Shown: piece after piece, positions 53,993-64,000 of the stretch
How the letters are laid out: each line of letters opens with the position of its first letter
Position numbering within the stretch: position 1 is the stretch's first letter
Source of the DNA: Silene conica
Lineage: Eukaryota; Streptophyta; Magnoliopsida; Caryophyllales; Caryophyllaceae
Reading direction: 5' to 3'
NCBI GenBank assembly: GCA_029255685.2
Contig: CM055311.2
Location: forward strand, 1,660,269 to 1,724,268
DNA length: 64,000 nt
The notes under the pieces: model-generated
Databases searched by the model: none
What the model was told of the DNA's origin: nothing
The model's input: the letters and a program-made list of their open reading frames with translations, nothing else
Program-made: the position numbers and the translations under genes

Positions 53993-56720
53993 GCCCATGC
54001 TTCGAAGCGTCGATATAAACTTCAAAGTTATCATTCCCATCTGGCAAGGCAATGATAGGAGCTGTCGTCAGACGTTCCTTAAGAGTCAAGAACGCCTTCT
54101 CACAACTCTCATCCCATAAGAAACAATTCTCCTTTCTCATTAACGACGTCTGCGGCTTAGCTAGCTTCGAGAAATCTTTGACAAATCTCCTGTAGTACCC
54201 AGCTAACCCCAAGAAACTCCGGATCTCTCCCACATTCTTTGGACTTTGCCAACTTGTCACATCCTCGATCTTGCTGGGGTCCACAGACACCCCCTCCTTG
54301 GAAATTACATGACCCAAGAAAGCAACTTTCTCTAACCAGAACTCGTATTTACTCAACTTAGCATACAACCCATTCACCTCAAGAGTCTTCAGCACGGTCC
54401 TCAGATGTTCCTCATGCTCTTCTTTGTTTTTGGAATACACCAAAATGTCATCGATAAACACAACCACGAACTTATCCAGGTACGGACTGAATACCCGGTT
54501 CATCAAATCTATGAACACTGTTGGTGCATTACTCAACCCGAACGGCATAACCACAAATTCGTAGTGGCCATACCTTGTTCTGAAAGCGGTCTTGGGGATA
54601 TCCTCATCTTTTATCCTTAGTTGGTGATAACCCGACCTCAGATCAATTTTTGAAAAGACCCCGGCTCCACTCAACTGGTCGAATAGATCATCAATTCTTG
54701 GCAAGGGGTAGCGGTTCTTAATAGTCACATTGTTCAACTCTCGGTAGTCAACGCAAAGTCTCAGACTCCCGTCCTTCTTCTTTACAAAAAGTACGGGTGC
54801 TCCCCAAGGCGACACACTAGGCCGGATGAATCCCTTCTCAGCCAATTCATCCAGTAGCTTTTTCAATTCTTCCATTTCTTTTGGTCCCATACGGTAAGGT
54901 GATTTTGATATCGGTCCTGCACCAGGCTTGAGATCGATAGAGAAGTCGATCTCCCTCCTAGGTGGTAATCCCGACACATCGTCCCGGAACACACCCTCAA
55001 ACTCCCTCACCACAGGTATCTCACTAACACTCGGAGTCTCCGCCTCACAGTTCCACATCTGGCACAAAATTAAACTTTCCCCCTTTCGCAGGCTCGACTT
55101 AAGGGTATTGACTGATATGAACTTGACCTTAGGTTTAACCACGAACCCCCTATAGGTAACTCTCACCCCCTTCGGTCCCCTCAGAGAAATTTTCTTTTGG
55201 TAACAATCAATAAAAGCTCGGTATATCCCCAGCCAATCCATTCCCAGGATTACTTCAAAGTCCCCCAATGGAAACTCGATAAGGTCGCAATGGAAAACCA
55301 CTTCCCCAATCTTGATGGGTACACTCCTAAAGACTCTATTACATGACACCGATTCCCCGGAGGGTATTGTTACAGAATCCTCAACCCACTCATAGATAAC
55401 AAGCCCTAACTCCCTAGCATGATCTCTAGACACAAAAGAATGGGTTGCGCCAGAATCAAAAAGTACGAAGGTAGGTTTCAGATTCACAAGAAAAGTACCA
55501 GTCACGACATGGGCGTCATCCTGGGCAGCCTGTTTCTCCATGGCAAAGAGCTTGCCACTTGTCTTCACTCCACTCTGGCTAGTAGAGGCTACTCCTGTCT
55601 GTTGATTGCCTTCAGCTGCGGTCTTCTGGTTACTGCCACTCCCGTTGTACTGATTATGTTGGGAACGATTTTGATAATTGTTGTAACTCTTCTGGTAATT
55701 ATTGTTAGTACCAGATCTCGAATTCCCTCCATAGCTTGACATAGGGGTACGGTAACCTCCACTCCCCGAAGTGTTCATGCGGGACCCAATGTACCCCGAA
55801 GTTGGGGTACGGTAACCCCCAGATTGGTATCCTCCCGAAGATCGACATACAGCCTGCTTATGCCCCGTCTTTCCACACCCATAACACATGATCCCCACAG
55901 AACTGGTTCCCGAACTCCCACTCCTGTAGTTTCCTCCACTCTGGTTCCTGGTACCAGCCGAAGCACTGTTATTGAAATATCCACTGTACTTGTTAGAATT
56001 CTTCTTTTTCGACCCTGAATTGTCACTCAAGGTCTCAGTCTTCCTCTTGTCACTTCTTGTCTTCTTCTCCTCTTTGATCATATCTACGAGCCTCTCTGCT
56101 GCCCCAGCCCGCAAATAGATATCTCGGATGGTAGTGGGTGGTGCAGCAATGAGTCTCTTCTTAACAGCTATAGTTAACCCTCTCTCAAACTTCATGGCAA
56201 GCATTGGCTCATCCCTCCCCATCTCCCCCACATGGCCCAGTAACTGAAGAAATTTCCGATAGTAAACCTCCACGGTCATCTCGTCGGTCATGCGAAAAAG
56301 TTCAAACTCTTCCCTCAGCTTGCTCTTTTGGAACTCTGGTAGAAATACCTCAAACAAGATCCTCTTAAAAGCAACCCACTCCACATGGTTAATTCCATCT
56401 CCCATAGCTGCTTCCCGGATTTCCCCCTTGTTACTGGTCCACCAATCACCAGCCATCCCTCTCAAGTAATGAGCAGCTTGGTCTACTCTCAGCTCTTCTG
56501 GACAGTCTATCAACTCGAACAAGTTGTTGAACTCTCGACACCATTCTCCGAGTAAATGAGGTTCCCCCTCTCCAGTGAATTGCGTAGGGTTATGCCTTGC
56601 GATGATGGTACTCATTTTGGCAGAATCCAAGCGTTTGGCCCAAAGAGCCGCATTCTCTGCTAATATTCGATCTAGTTCCTCTTGAGTGATTTCAGCCGCG
56701 TTATTCCTTCTCGGAGGCAT
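53993..56720 (-). CDS. gag-pol: Element C Gag-protease-RT part of polyprotein
   Basis: A frame starting [17 protein letters not shown], a start typical of Tekay gag. Capsid domain at about residues 60-190 ([34 protein letters not shown]). A Ser/Gly/Asn-rich linker contains zinc knuckle [14 protein letters not shown]. Protease [14 protein letters not shown] is near 425. RT has [37 protein letters not shown] and [11 protein letters not shown]. The start of RNase H ([14 protein letters not shown]) comes last. Open up to the copia insertion point; the remainder lies at 43889-45410 and 18696-19034. Confidence 0.92.
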
Positions 56721-57264
56721 TCTATAATATACAAGGAAAACAATGAGCCCTGGTTAAAGTAAGGGTACTCACTTAGACTTACATCGATATCATGGTAATA
56801 TCATTATTCTCATGTCTTTCAATATTAGCAACTCTCCCTAGTACCATATTTATCATGGAGGCTTAGGGATCACATAACCGCATATCCTTAGGCATGCATA
56901 ACTATTAATATAACACTGATTATCGCATGTATGCACATCATTATATATACTCTATGTAAACAACCATATAGTTCTGATATTCATACTTCTCTTTACATTC
57001 ATGCCATTCATATAAAAATAGAAGGGTTCTTACAACCTCTATCATGCTTTTACCACAAATTCCACCACTTCCTATTCTACCCTTTTCGCTCGTATTCACT
57101 CAAGGTATCCGGGTAAAACTGAGAGGGCCTATAGTTCAGTGTGAGGGGGCCCCAGACCCATACTTCCCCTTTAGTGTGCTCCTAACAGTTCTATCCCGGG
57201 GTTCATTTTATTTAGACTCTTCCTATATTCATTGGGTTCATTAGGTTAGGCCTGAGGATCGTTC
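56721..57264 (-). mobile_element. Element C leader
   Basis: About 540 bp between primer-binding site and gag start. It carries the GGGGCCCC palindrome at 57146-57153. The part nearest the primer-binding site is shared with the leaders of B and D (for example AGACTCTTCCTA and CTGAGGATCGTTCGCTCTG on the plus strand), while the remainder is AT-rich. Confidence 0.75.
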
Positions 57265-57276
57265 GCTCTGATACCA
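57265..57276 (-). other. Element C primer-binding site (tRNA-Met initiator)
   Basis: TGGTATCAGAGC on the minus strand, 3 bp from the LTR. Confidence 0.92.
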
Positions 57277-57279
57277 CTT

Positions 57280-59570
57280 TGTAACACCCCCATTTATTTA
57301 GAGGCCTGAACTAGGACTCTCCAAATAACCAAGGGTGTTACCATCTCGGTTACCCGAGGTAGTAGATAACAAAGGAAGAAATTCAGTACTTTATTAAGTA
57401 AATAAATGATAAACAAAGTCTCAATGAAATTACAACTGTCCATAAACCAAAATTGAAAGTTCAAGTACGGTGAAAACTAAATGACTGAGCTATCACTAGA
57501 CAGGTCTGGTCCAAGTCCTCTCCACCCTTCCAGGATCCATAAGTCTAAACCTGTCATTTTGCTCCCCAATAAATTGGATCAACACAGACACAACAACAAA
57601 CAGCAAACAGGGTCAACACGAGGTTGAGTAGGCAATATGATTAAGACATGAAATATCACAGTATACAATTCCTCCATCTCCTCCAATTCATTCCTCCACA
57701 ACACTCCCAACACATCACACCTCCCATGGCCATATCACAAGTCCCTTATCACAAGACCCAATACACAACCTTCGTCCTCCACATCAATCAATAATAACAA
57801 TCAGTCATAATATATATTTAAAGCTTAATAAATCATTCATACGATGAGTATCCTCATGCCAATTCACAATTACAGATACAATATTCCCCTACCTCAACAA
57901 TCGGATGAAGTCGTCAGTTGCACAGCTGCTAAAAATGTTCCACTCGGAAATCGTTACCTAAACGTGTAACGCGCATAATTAATAAGACTCCCTAATTTAC
58001 GTGATACACTTACGACTTACTAAAAATAGAAACTTTCCTTAAATAAACATCTCCCAAATATAGTAACTTCTAAAATAGGTAATCTTCTAAACATGGCAAC
58101 TTTAGTTTGAAATTCAAACTACCCAAAACATATATTAACAACCTCATAAATACCAATATTTCATAATAATAACAATATCATTTCCTTAATTACAATAATA
58201 TTAATACTACTAATAATAATATTACCATAATTAATTAAATGTATTTATGTATAGAATATAATAAAAATAAATAAATAAAATAAAATGAAATAAAATGAAG
58301 TAAACAAAATAAACAAACAGCCCTACACTCAACCCGCGGCTCCCTCGTGAACAGCCCCTTACAACACCACCGAGACACGCCCAGCCACCACCGGCAGCCA
58401 CCGACACCAACACCCCGACTTCCTTCTACCACCACAACCACCAGCCACCTGACCGACAACCGCCGGTGAGTTGAACTAGGGCCTAGATCAGGCCTGGTTC
58501 CTCACCTACGACCCTGACCACACGACTTAACCCACACATCGACGCAAACCCTGCCACAACTACCACCAACCGTGACCACCAAGACCACCCCTGGACTCCA
58601 GACTCTAGACACGGTGGTAGCATGGCACTGACCTCCCCCGAGTCCTCAATGCTACCACGCCCAAACACCCCTGTACACGCCTAAACAAAACGACACTGGA
58701 CTGAAACCAAAACACAACCTCACGGCCACCCCTGACAAACCACCTTGTACCACCATGACCAGACACCACCGTACCCTGAGACCACCACCACGAGAAACCC
58801 CCATAAACCACCTGTCTCAACACCCAAAGACCCAAAACAATAGACATACAACAAATCTAAAAATTGATTATAAAACACATCAAAACAAAACAACTGTTGA
58901 AACCGTATTACTCCCCTTCCCTGACACCGTGTTTGCCACCTTCGAAAGTGTGCAAAAACAACCAACGACACAACACCCATGACCAACATATACTCTTTAT
59001 ACATCCTAGTATAAATGCATGTAAAAACAACCAGTAATAAACGTGTTTGCATACCCCTAAACAGACGACAAAGACTATACATAAAACTGAGATTACAGTG
59101 GTCGTGGTGAGCATACCAGGTTCTTGGCCAATTCGAGGTACCCTAGGTCAGCCTATAACCACCGTGAGCAGGCTCCTTTCCTTCCCTAAAGTGACGGCTA
59201 GGTTTTAGTGAGATCTAGTTTGAGTTTGAATAGGGTTAGGGTATGAAAAACTCTTGCTATATATGGCGGCAGACAACACCCTTGCTCATTGTTTCTGCAT
59301 TTCCGTGTGGGCTGCCTTATTGGTACGCCAATCGAGGCCCACTGCAGGCCACACCACAGGTCTCCGGTTCGAGCCACACAAATACCATACATCAAATATT
59401 ATTACATGGTGCCTTGGTCCCTATTTCGAATCCCACAACAGTACTTAAACGCTCATCAAAACGAGTATGCACAAGCTTATAAAACGACTATCTTAAAAAG
59501 TAACTCATCGCTCGTTCATAAATTACCCATAAATTACTATTTTTTAATAATAATAATTCGGGTTATTACA
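57280..59570 (-). repeat. Element C 5' LTR
   Basis: TGTAACACCCCC...TTATTACA, 2291 bp, partner of 16248-18538. Followed by target duplication TTACT (59571-59575). TATA-like site at 59257-59266. Confidence 0.94.
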
Positions 59571-59716
59571 TTACTTTTATCGTACTTTCATCCTTTTGGA
59601 TCATTTGGTGACATCGTCCTTGTTTGAGGTGATTTTTGAGGTTGATCCCCTTGTGGTTTCTTGAGGTATGATGTTAGAATTGTTTGGCAAAATGGGATGT
59701 TCAGGTATGAAAGAAA
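59571..59716 (+). mobile_element. Element H leader, right part
   Basis: The sequence resumes H after the C insertion, starting with the duplicated TTACT. It is T/G-rich, has no recognised coding motif, and lasts until LINE coding begins. The exact junction with the LINE is not defined. Confidence 0.5.
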
Positions 59717-61392
59717 AGTGCATTTACCTGCTACTGTCAAATATTTCAGGCCTGTTGCATGCTGTAATTTGATTTATAAGGTGATCTCAAAACTCATGTT
59801 TAATAGGCTAGCCTTGATTCTTCCAGACATCATTCATGAGAATCAAGGAGCCTTTATAAAAGGGAGATCCATCCTTGAAAATGTTCTCATATGCCAAGAC
59901 ATAATATACATGTATAGCAGGCAAAGTGCCTCTCCAAGATGCTTGTTCAAGATTGACTTACAAAAAGCCTATGATACAGTAGAATAGGATTTTGTTGAAC
60001 AGCTTTTCCATGCCTTCCAATTCCCAAGCCATTTCATTACTCTAGTCATGGCCTGTATCAAAACTCCCTCCTACAGCCTAGTTCTTAATGGGGAAAGCTT
60101 TGGTTATTTTAAGGGGAAAAGAGGTCTAAGACAAGGGGATCCCATATCACCTTTGATCTTCACAATGTGTATGGACTACCTCTCAAGACTCATTGAATAT
60201 GCTACTTCAAGATAGCCATTTCACTATCATCCTCTTTGCAAAAACCTTAAGCTCACTCACCTTATGTTTGGAAATGATCTGCTTATGTTTAGCAAAGGAG
60301 ATGCAGCCTCTATACTTCTCCTTATGAGGGCTTTTTCTTCCTTCACAAAAGTCTCAGGGCTAAGTATGAATACTACCAAATCAGAAATTTTTTTCAATGG
60401 TATGAATGAGGAAATGAAATTAGATATCCTAAGTGTCACAGGATTCCAGGAAGGCTCCTTACCTTTCAAGTATCTAGGGGTCCCTATTCAACCAGGCAAG
60501 ATAAGTAAACAGGACTGCAAGAGCCTGACTGAAAAAATGGTGGCCAGAATCAGAGGCATTGGGGCAAAAAAACTCTCATATGCAGGCAAATTAGTGCTCA
60601 TTAACTCAGTTCTCAATACTCTATATAATTATTGGGGGTCCATGTTTGTGATACCCACTAGGGTAATAAGAAGAATTGAAGGGATATGCAGAAATTTCCT
60701 ATGGGGAGGATCAGCAGATTACTACAAAGTTCCCTTGGTAGGCTGGGACAGAGTCACTTTACCAAAATCTGAAGGGGGCTTGGGTATTAAACGAGCAGAA
60801 CAATGGAACATGGCCATGGTAGGAAAACTAGTAGACTGGATCTATACAAAATCAGACAGACTGTGGATTAAATGGATTAGTAACATCTACTTGAAGGATA
60901 AGGAGTGGCATACTTACTCTCCTCCTATAGATGCTCCCTGGACTTGGAAGAGCATCTGCAAAATCAAAGAAAAATTAAAGCAAGTTTACTCCAATTACAG
61001 CTGGAATCTGGGGCAAACTGAATATACAATAAAACAAGGGTATCAATGGCTTACCAACTCAGCTTCTCAACCTGAATGGGTTTCTTTGATTTGGAACAAA
61101 TTGAACTGGACAAAACACTCCATTATCTCATGGCTTATAATGTAAGAGGGGTTAAATACCAAGGTCAAGCTCTATGGCCATGGTTACTGCCCTGACAACT
61201 TATGTTGCATCTGTGGCATTCCCAGAAACCACTGACCACCTATTCACTGAATGTGATTTTAACTGCAGAGTAAAGGACAGCATTGAAGGATGGCTAGGTA
61301 TTCCTCTTCCTAGCATCCCTAAGCTTTTGAGAACTAAATCCTCCAACATTCAATGGCAAGCTCTCACTATGATCTTGGCTGATTTCATATAC
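59717..61392 (+). mobile_element. L1-type LINE remnant (reverse transcriptase and C-terminal part)
   Basis: It encodes plant L1 reverse transcriptase: KYFRPVACCNLIYKVISKLM, NQGAFIKGRSILENVLICQD, FKIDLQKAYDTVE, then GLRQGDPISPLIF. The downstream part is FGNDLLMFSKGD, GLSMNTTKSEIFFNG, PFKYLGVPI, SYAGKLVLINSVL, RNFLWGG and a zinc-binding tail (CGIPRNHTDHLFTECDF). It is non-functional: stop codons follow AYDTVE (near 59985) and lie near 60213, a further break is near 61145, and the catalytic FADD box reads FGND. The endonuclease part is missing at the 5' side and the 3' end is cut by the F LTR at 61393. Confidence 0.88.
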
Positions 61393-62620
61393 TGTAATAC
61401 CTCGTTTATATTCGATAATTAGCGTATCGAATAATGCTTTTATACTTTGTATGATATGAGAGAGGTGTCTAGTACGGGTTTTATTTATCGAATTTGTGTT
61501 TAAAGTCGTTTGGGCCTCGATTTGTGTGCTGGTTTGACAACCGTAAGCCCAACTTGACAAATAAGAAGACCCCATATCGTGAAACCCTAGCAACTAACTA
61601 AAACATCTTACATATCTTAACCATGAAACCCTAGTCACCCCCCCCCCCCCCTTTGGCAGCCTCCATCTAATTGGCAGCCTCCATCTAAACCCTACTACCA
61701 CTCTTATCACAACCACCTCGTCTGCCTCCACAAGTCTACATCAAACACCACCCAAACCACCGTGTAGGTCAGAGAGGACAAACGGAGTAAGCAGTCGACA
61801 GTACCAACCGTCAGCAGCAGCGTGACCCTTATCTCGCAGTGCAACGGGTTTGTGAGCATTTATCTTACGCCTCTCATGTTGTTTGTATGTATATGTTTGA
61901 TCATGAGTAATCTGTGTAATACATATAATATGTTTGAGGTTTATAAAACACCTTCGGACCACCATAACCACCATTAAAACAACCCTGAAAACTGATGCTC
62001 GGTTTTGATGCGCCTGTGTTGCTTTTGGTTCTGCTACCTGTTGCTCGTGTTTTTTTTATTCGTTTAAGTTGTGGGTCGTGTATACGGGTAGTAGGTAGTG
62101 GGTAGAATACATTGGTGGTGTTAGAGATGGAGTGTGGTGGTCGGGAAAGCTAAGGGGGCAGTGGTTAGGACGTGGCACAGGGTTGCAGATTCAGGAGTCG
62201 TGGGTGTCGGGGGGGTTTTTGTGAGGTCTGTGTCAGCGGTTAGTGGGGGTCGAAGCCTCGTGGTTGTTACCAGGGTGTCGAGTGAGGTGTAAGGTGTCGG
62301 AAGGGGCGAGTGGTGGTGGTGATAGTGGTGTCGGCTGGTGTTAACGGAGGGTGTACAGGGGGGAGGTAACACGGAGGAATACTGAAGCTGGGTTTGGGTT
62401 TGTGACCAGCGCGTTTCAGGTTGGTTTCGATGGCTGTCCTGGTCGAGCGTGGGGTAGTGGTCAGGGTCAATTGTTGCACCATGGTTCAGTGGTCTCAACC
62501 ACAGTGGTATGGTGGTGGTTCGGGCTGTGGAAGGGGTGTCGAAGGAGTTGCGAAGTGGGCTGGTTGGAGGGTTGTTGGTTCTTTACGTGGTTGTTGTTGC
62601 GTCTTATTCCTATCACTACG

Positions 62621-62659
<39 letters not shown>

Positions 62660-63946
62660 AGGTTCACTATTATTCTTATTATTGTTATATATATTGTTAT
62701 TAGTATTATCCATAATAGTATCTTATCAAGTGTTATTGTTTTATTTCATTTTGACATTATCATTACCTTTATTAACATTTATTTTGTTATAATTAGTTGT
62801 GTTACTATTATTATTATGGGTTATAGTCATATGATATATCATGATTATGTTATTATTGTTAATAATCATATTTTTGGTAATTTATGGCTATTAATATTAT
62901 TATGTTATTAATTAGTATTTTTGCAACTAATAATTGTTTGTTAGAATTGTATATTGTAATTAATATGGGCAATATTGTGATATTGTATTGTGACAGTTAT
63001 TTATATATGATTAAGTTTAATAATTGGAACACGATCAATAGTTTTGTAGTACGGCCAGTTTGGGCAAGGTTTCTATTTCGGGAAAGTTTCTTTTACAGGA
63101 AACTTTCCACTTTTGGAAGTTGCTATATTTAGTATATTGTTACTATATATATAATGGGGGCTGGTGGTGATTTATTAATCGTTAAATAATATTTATTTAG
63201 GTGACAGTTTCTACGTGGAACATTACTAGCAGCTGTTGGTTATCTTTCTGCAAAGTGAGGTAGGGGAAATATATTATGATTTATGTTATGACATGAAATG
63301 TGTAAGTGATGCTTATTACGAGTTTGATATAATTGATTATTACTGTACTGTGGATCGTATTATTATTATTGATCACTGTGGAGATCGGGAGTTGTGAAAT
63401 GGGTCTTGTGATATGGGTCTTGTGATATTGGGTCTTGTGATATGGGACGTGATATGGCCATGGGAGGTGCGGTGTGATGGTGGTGTGGTGTGATGGAGGT
63501 GTGGAGTGATGGAGGCGTGGAGGATGATTGAATGAAATGGAGATGGAGGAGGATACGATTCTACTGTTATTTATGTCTTATCTGTGTTATCTACTCAACC
63601 TCGCGGTTGACCCTGTGTATTCGTGTGACACCTACGATGATCCGGAATGGGGAGTAGATTTTACAGGTCAGTGACAGATGGATTGGGAGCTTGGGCATGG
63701 AGAGAGACATGGCTTGGACCTACTTAGAGTTAAATCACACTTAGATATCTTCAGTTGTACTTTTATTTTATCAAAGTTTGGACCTCGTAGTTGTTGTAAT
63801 ATCAAGTTTAAATTTAATCGGTATTTATATAAAGTACTTCGGTTTGTTTACCTTGTTATTCACTACCTCGGATATTCCGAGATGGTAACAGTCCTATTTA
63901 TTGAGAATGTCTTGCTAAAGGCTCTTAAATAAATGGGGGTGTTACA
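61393..63946 (+). repeat. Element F 5' LTR (plus-strand relative of B)
   Basis: TGTAATACCTCGTTTATATTC...GGGGGTGTTACA, 2554 bp, followed by a primer-binding site, so it is a 5' LTR. Reversed, it matches the B LTR (11168 onward) and is related to D and C LTRs. It includes a C-run at 61638-61651, a G-rich GGTGGT zone (about 62100-62580), an ATT microsatellite (62625-62660) and the repeat GGGTCTTGTGATAT near 63400. The rest of the element is outside the window. Confidence 0.85.
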
Positions 63947-63949
63947 AAG

Positions 63950-63961
63950 TGGTATCAGAGC
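63950..63961 (+). other. Element F primer-binding site (tRNA-Met initiator)
   Basis: TGGTATCAGAGC, 3 bp after the LTR. The sequence that follows (AAACGATCCTTAGGCCTAAAC) matches the B and D leaders in reverse. Confidence 0.93.
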
Positions 63962-64000
63962 AAACGATCCTTAGGCCTAAACCAAATGAATAATAATAAT

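Larger units (their letters stand above)
16248..59570 (-). mobile_element. Element C: Tekay-type Ty3-gypsy chromovirus, host of the nest
   Basis: Two LTRs of 2291 bp each (16248-18538 and 57280-59570) are flanked by the 5-bp target duplication TTACT (16243-16247 and 59571-59575). Without insertions the element is about 10 kb. It has a primer-binding site, gag, protease, reverse transcriptase, RNase H, integrase, chromodomain and polypurine tract, all on the minus strand. Element D splits it near the integrase end and the copia element splits it in RNase H. Besides these it has about two or three internal breaks. By-eye LTR divergence is about 1.5 percent, suggesting insertion within roughly the last million years at usual plant rates (inference). 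Confidence 0.92.

Noticed and set aside
62351-62911. 186-residue and 123-residue frames
   Set aside because: They run through the G-rich zone and the ATT microsatellite (poly-Ile or poly-Leu stretches) of the F LTR. Composition artefact.
63950-63961. tRNA gene fragments at the TGGTATCAGAGC sites
   Set aside because: Only 12-16 bases complementary to a tRNA 3' end next to an LTR. They are primer-binding sites, with no cloverleaf.

Overview
This window is plant nuclear DNA, almost certainly from an angiosperm with a repeat-rich genome. The evidence is Ty3-gypsy elements with a chromodomain-like C-terminus (Tekay/Del type) primed by initiator tRNA-Met, Athila-type gag-protease elements primed by tRNA-Asp, a complete-looking Ty1-copia element, L1-type LINE remnants, a tRNA-derived SINE and a CACTA transposon end. 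I found no host protein gene and no tRNA or rRNA gene apart from a 5S-derived fragment. I cannot name the species.

Layout. 1-6220: 3' part of a Tekay-type element (A) with a 2.99-kb 3' LTR. 6221-8391: AT-rich spacer with an inverted-repeat MITE-like element, a 5S-rRNA-derived segment, a SINE and a CACTA end. 8392-13158: a non-coding minus-strand element (B) with its PBS and partial 5' LTR, the LTR carrying a 5'-truncated LINE. 13159-16247: 5' LTR and leader of a plus-strand element (H), which resumes at 59571. 16248-59570: a nest inside H. Element C (minus, gag-pol with chromodomain, TSD TTACT) holds element D (19040-43883, minus, non-coding, TSD CTTTT) and a Ty1-copia element (45416-53987, minus, TSD ACCTA). 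D holds E (26597-42735, minus, Athila-type gag-protease only, TSD GTCCC). E holds G (30528-38614, plus, same family as E, TSD GGGGT). 59717-61392: a LINE reverse-transcriptase remnant. 61393-64000: 5' LTR and PBS of a plus-strand relative of B (element F). By-eye LTR divergence falls with nesting depth: C about 1.5 percent, E about 1.3 percent, copia under 1 percent, G about 0.3 percent.

No genes work together as a host pathway here. The interest lies in short structured sequence inside the elements. (1) A paired palindromic dodecamer, consensus GGTCG-RY-CGACC, occurs 29 times as pairs whose starts are exactly 21 bp apart. It lies in the LTRs, coding region (in frame, Gly-Arg-Pro-Thr) and 3' region of E and G, and also in the leader of the unrelated copia element. 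(2) The LTRs of A and H carry arrays of stem-loops with conserved loops and stems that change in a compensatory way between repeats. (3) Next to the polypurine tracts of A, C and D lie hairpins with a constant loop and covarying stems, and D repeats the module four times. (4) D and the copia element each carry a second copy of LTR tip plus polypurine tract.

All assignments were made by reading the sequence; no database search was run. Boundaries supported by LTR ends plus target-site duplications are firm to within a base or two.
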